From NCBI GenBank assembly GCA_016788805.1, contig JAEUSE010000015.1:1511-10128 (forward strand): a stretch of 8,618 nt of DNA, read 5' to 3'. Made by a program: the position numbers and the translations under genes. Origin of the DNA: Candidatus Doudnabacteria bacterium. GTDB lineage: Bacteria > Patescibacteriota > Doudnabacteria > UBA920. The notes under the pieces are model-generated. The model saw only the letters and a list, made by a program, of their open reading frames with translations. It ran no database searches and was not told the origin of the DNA. Numbering within the stretch: position 1 is the stretch's first letter; each line of letters starts with the position of its first letter. This document shows positions 6,093 to 8,618 of this stretch, in pieces.

Positions 6093-7529
6093 ATGACCAA
6101 AGCAAACAATGCATCTACCGCACTCCGAGTATTGCGGCACGCGTTACGAACTAAAAGTTACGTAAAATTTTTAAAGGATAGCGGAATAAAAATTCCGACT
6201 ACGCCCAATCAAGCTTTCTTTCAAAATTTACCGCCAATATCTAAATCGGCCTACATAAAACGATATCCGCTCAAGGATTTCTTTTCCGACAACCGCATAC
6301 CGCCGTTTGCATACGCTAGCTCCGGCTCATCCGGCAAACCCACTTTTTGGTTTCGAGGACGGGAAGCGGAAGAAGCAGGTGCGGATATGCATGAACTTGT
6401 TTTTACTCGAGTTTTTGGCTTTACTCCCCAAGAGCCTCTCTTGTGCATCACTGCATTTTACATGGGCATTTGGGTTGGTGGTAATTTCACCAACGATGCG
6501 ATTAAACTCGTGGGCCAACGGAAGCGGTTACGAGTGACTTCGGTCACCCCGGGGGCCGACCAGGAAAAGGTTATACATACCATAGCCCAGTTAGGTCCGC
6601 AATTTAAACATAAGGTTCTATTCGGTTATCCGGATTTTATAATTGATATACTGCCAAAACTAGCCGCCCATGGCTTGGCAAAAGACTTGCGCATAGTTAC
6701 CGCAGGGTACGGTTTTTCAGAAACTTGGAGGCAAAAAGTACTTTCCTATACCAAACAGTCTGCTCACCCGGAGACCGTACTCTCATTTTACGGTTTGGCT
6801 GATCTGGGTCTTGTGGCAACGGAAACAAAGGCTTCCATAATTCTGAAAAAAGCGCTTGAACAGAACCCTGCGCTCGCACAAGAGGTAGGTATTGCGGGCG
6901 GCAATTTTGGGGTTTTTCAATATAACCCTCAAAACTATTACGTTGAGACTATAAACGACAAGCTCGCTTTTACCGCTGATTCGGCCACCCCCTTAGTACG
7001 GTACATACCGGGAGATTTCGGACAAAGCTTGAGTCGCAGTACGGCCATGCAATTGACGAACGCGCTTCGGTTGTCCGCCCGGGAGCGAAAGTATGTTTCG
7101 GACAGCTTGCCTTGGCCGTTTTTAATTTTCGCAGGCAGAGAAGATGTAAGTGTAGTTTTTTACGCTATGTACGTACATCCCGAACATATACAGCAAATTT
7201 TGGCCGCAGACGAGCTACCGGTGCAAGAAAAATTCTTATTATACAAAATACTAGACCCCAAAACTCATAAAGAAGCACTGCACGTACAAATAGCTTTGCA
7301 ACCGAAGCAAAAAGCGGGCGGGCGCACAGTCGAGCAAATTACCACGGCGTTAGTTAAAGGATTAAGTCGGCTGTCTTTTGAATACAGAGCATTGTATGAT
7401 GAATTAGGAGCACGAGCTGTGCCGCAGGTACAACTGGTTCCCGCAAACGCGATTATGGAGCTTCCGATTAAGGCTGAATCAGGAATTTATTTTGAACACG
7501 GCCGAAAACCAAAAATTGTACGCCGCTAA
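6093..7529 (+). CDS. PaaK/CapK-like adenylate-forming (ANL superfamily) enzyme, divergent
   Basis: A 478-residue homologue of phenylacetate-CoA ligase/CapK (coenzyme F390 synthetase-like) proteins, which activate a carboxylic acid as an acyl-adenylate and often transfer it to CoA or an amine. Motifs in order: the phosphate-binding loop ASSGSSGKPTFW (75-86), TAGYGFSETWR (203-213) at the usual 'GGE.ls' position, YGLADLGL (233-240) for the YGxTE motif, YIPGDFG (304-310) with the ribose-binding Asp308, and FAGREDVSVVFYAMYVHP (346-363) for the hinge and start of the C-terminal domain. Asp237 replaces the usual Glu of YGxTE. The 'GRxD..I.G.N..P' block is partly degenerate, and I cannot place the catalytic C-terminal lysine with certainty. 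Activity is therefore likely but not proven, and the acid substrate is unknown. The product of the MIO enzyme two genes upstream is an obvious candidate. ATG 6093 is 7 bp after the previous stop; the nitroreductase starts 4 bp downstream. Confidence 0.85.
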   Translation: MTKANNASTALRVLRHALRTKSYVKFLKDSGIKIPTTPNQAFFQNLPPISKSAYIKRYPLKDFFSDNRIPPFAYASSGSSGKPTFWFRGREAEEAGADMHELVFTRVFGFTPQEPLLCITAFYMGIWVGGNFTNDAIKLVGQRKRLRVTSVTPGADQEKVIHTIAQLGPQFKHKVLFGYPDFIIDILPKLAAHGLAKDLRIVTAGYGFSETWRQKVLSYTKQSAHPETVLSFYGLADLGLVATETKASIILKKALEQNPALAQEVGIAGGNFGVFQYNPQNYYVETINDKLAFTADSATPLVRYIPGDFGQSLSRSTAMQLTNALRLSARERKYVSDSLPWPFLIFAGREDVSVVFYAMYVHPEHIQQILAADELPVQEKFLLYKILDPKTHKEALHVQIALQPKQKAGGRTVEQITTALVKGLSRLSFEYRALYDELGARAVPQVQLVPANAIMELPIKAESGIYFEHGRKPKIVRR

Positions 7530-7533
7530 AAAC

Positions 7534-8595
7534 ATGGAAACTAACATCCTCGTTACAATTTTACAGCAAGCGGTGCAAGCCCCGTCGGGGGATAACTCAC
7601 AGCCCTGGCATTTTGTGTGGTCAGAAAAAGATCAAGTTCTTTCGCTCTACAATTTACCCAACAACGACAACCCAATTTTTAACTACCAGCAAAGAGGGTC
7701 ACACATCGCCCACGGAGCTTTGTTGGAAAACATAAGACTACTGGCAGGCACAGCAGGCTATCGGGCAGAGATTGAGTTACGGGCAGACAGTGCCCGTGAC
7801 AACCTCGTTGCAAAGACTAGATTTATAGAGACGTCTAAAGTAGAAAATACTTTTTTAGCTCCATACATTGACCAACGCAACACCAATCGCAAGCCGTACC
7901 AAACCCGACCCCTGACGGCTATTGAGCGTGAAGCGCTCCTGAAAGTAAACACCGAAGGCATTACACTGACTCTCGAGCAAACAGAAGGAAGTAAGGAACA
8001 ACTTGCCCGCGCGGTAAGCACAGCAGAGCGGGTTATGCTTCAGTACAAGCCTCTCCACGATTATTTTTTTGACATGATACGCTGGACCGGCGCTCAAGAA
8101 CAAAAAAAGGGGAATGGGCTCTATGTGAAAACCATGGAACTCCTACCGCCCCAATTACTTATTTTCAAGCTGTATAGCTTTTGGCCGATTGCGCGCATAC
8201 TCAACCGATTGAACCTACCCGCGTTTATTGCCAAAGAAAATGCTAAAATATACAAGCAGGCCAGCGCGTTCATCTTGTTTACTAACGCCGAGCACACGCC
8301 CGAAAGCTATATTAAGCTGGGCTCAGTCTTACAACGAGTATGGCTTACCGCCACCAGCCTCGGCCTGAGCATGCAGCCGGTCGCGGGAGTAGTTTATCTG
8401 TACCAACGACTGGTAAACGAGCCCAATACAAGCCTGAACAGCAACCAGTCACAGTTAGTCATCGGCGCTTACGAAAACATTGCGAACGTATTCAAAACGC
8501 CAGTAGATAGTCTTCGCATGCTCGTACGGATAGGCCAAGGAGAACCGCCTTCGGCGCGCGCGCGGAAACAAATACCTGCCATCGAAATAATCTAA
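7534..8595 (+). CDS. Acg-like nitroreductase-fold flavin-dependent oxidoreductase
   Basis: A 353-residue protein of the nitroreductase fold. It is longer than ordinary nitroreductases (about 200) and similar to Acg-type proteins with two nitroreductase-like halves. The N-terminal FMN-site motif is APSGDNSQPWHF (16-27). It is followed by SHIAHGALLENIRLLAGTAG (56-75), which matches the helix after the flavin loop in Acg-like proteins, and DQRNTNRKPY (113-122), the RxxNR segment. The second half contains SAFILFTN, LGSVLQRVWLTATSLGLSMQP, where the dimer/FMN contacts usually lie, and an Arg-rich end (PPSARARKQ). Family members bind FMN and reduce or oxidise small molecules; some Acg-like proteins may only store flavin. 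In Rv1355c-type proteins a similar domain is fused behind the E1 domain, so this gene probably works with the E1-like protein at 4973-6085. ATG 7534 is 4 bp after the ligase stop. The in-frame TTG at 7492 would overlap the ligase gene and is less likely. Confidence 0.88.
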   Translation: METNILVTILQQAVQAPSGDNSQPWHFVWSEKDQVLSLYNLPNNDNPIFNYQQRGSHIAHGALLENIRLLAGTAGYRAEIELRADSARDNLVAKTRFIETSKVENTFLAPYIDQRNTNRKPYQTRPLTAIEREALLKVNTEGITLTLEQTEGSKEQLARAVSTAERVMLQYKPLHDYFFDMIRWTGAQEQKKGNGLYVKTMELLPPQLLIFKLYSFWPIARILNRLNLPAFIAKENAKIYKQASAFILFTNAEHTPESYIKLGSVLQRVWLTATSLGLSMQPVAGVVYLYQRLVNEPNTSLNSNQSQLVIGAYENIANVFKTPVDSLRMLVRIGQGEPPSARARKQIPAIEII

Positions 8596-8598
8596 CCC

Positions 8599-8618
8599 AT
8601 GAATTGGAACTTACCTCA
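8599..8618 (+). CDS. start of a further operon gene, cut by the right edge
   Basis: An ATG at 8599, 3 bp after the nitroreductase stop, begins an open frame reading MNWNLP before the window ends. Its spacing is like that of the other genes in the operon, so it is probably the next member. Nothing can be said about its product. Confidence 0.5.

Noticed and set aside
3411..7529. Photoactive-yellow-protein chromophore pathway (TAL plus PaaK-like coumarate ligase)
   Set aside because: The lyase-plus-ligase pair is reminiscent, but no PYP gene is visible, the lyase has a histidase-like Ser-His pair, and an E1-like gene intervenes.
7492..7533. TTG start for the nitroreductase overlapping the ligase gene
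   Set aside because: ATG 7534 follows the ligase stop by 4 bp and gives the expected short N-terminus before the flavin motif.

Overview
The window looks like a stretch of a bacterial chromosome, most likely from a Patescibacteria/CPR-type organism. The signs are a short HU, an orphan receiver-only response regulator with the 'YMVKAYFTTDEI' style of C-terminus, very tight gene spacing, and start codons almost without Shine-Dalgarno sequences. This placement is by eye and is an inference. There are no rRNA or tRNA genes, CRISPR arrays, IS elements or long repeats.

Left part (1-2891): the tail of a gene cut by the window edge (possibly an HD-domain nucleotidase-like protein) is followed by cofactor-independent phosphoglycerate mutase (gpmI, 399-1907). 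Next, 4 bp away, is a small four-helix membrane protein with a conserved-looking His/Asp/Glu pattern (1912-2436). A short hairpin terminator (2484-2511) closes this block and is interleaved with the promoter of a monocistronic HU-family gene (2570-2842). A strong bidirectional terminator (2861-2891) separates HU from a convergent single-domain response regulator (2905-3291, minus strand).

Right part (3411 to the right edge): after a 119-bp divergent promoter region comes a tightly packed plus-strand operon. It encodes an MIO-type aromatic/histidine ammonia-lyase or aminomutase homologue (3411-4952), an E1/ThiF-fold adenylating enzyme of the Rv1355c-like type (4973-6085), a PaaK/CapK-like member of the ANL adenylate-forming superfamily (6093-7529), and an Acg-like nitroreductase-fold flavoprotein (7534-8595). 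A further gene starts at 8599 and runs off the edge. Gaps inside the operon are 20, 7, 4 and 3 bp.

The operon reads as a compact pathway. An MIO enzyme would remove or shift the amino group of an aromatic or imidazole amino acid. Two unrelated adenylating enzymes would activate carboxylates. A flavoenzyme would carry out a redox step. The product is unknown. E1-like and nitroreductase domains are known as a single fusion in Rv1355c-type proteins. Here they are separate genes with a ligase between them and an MIO enzyme in front. This is the part of the window most likely to be an undescribed system.
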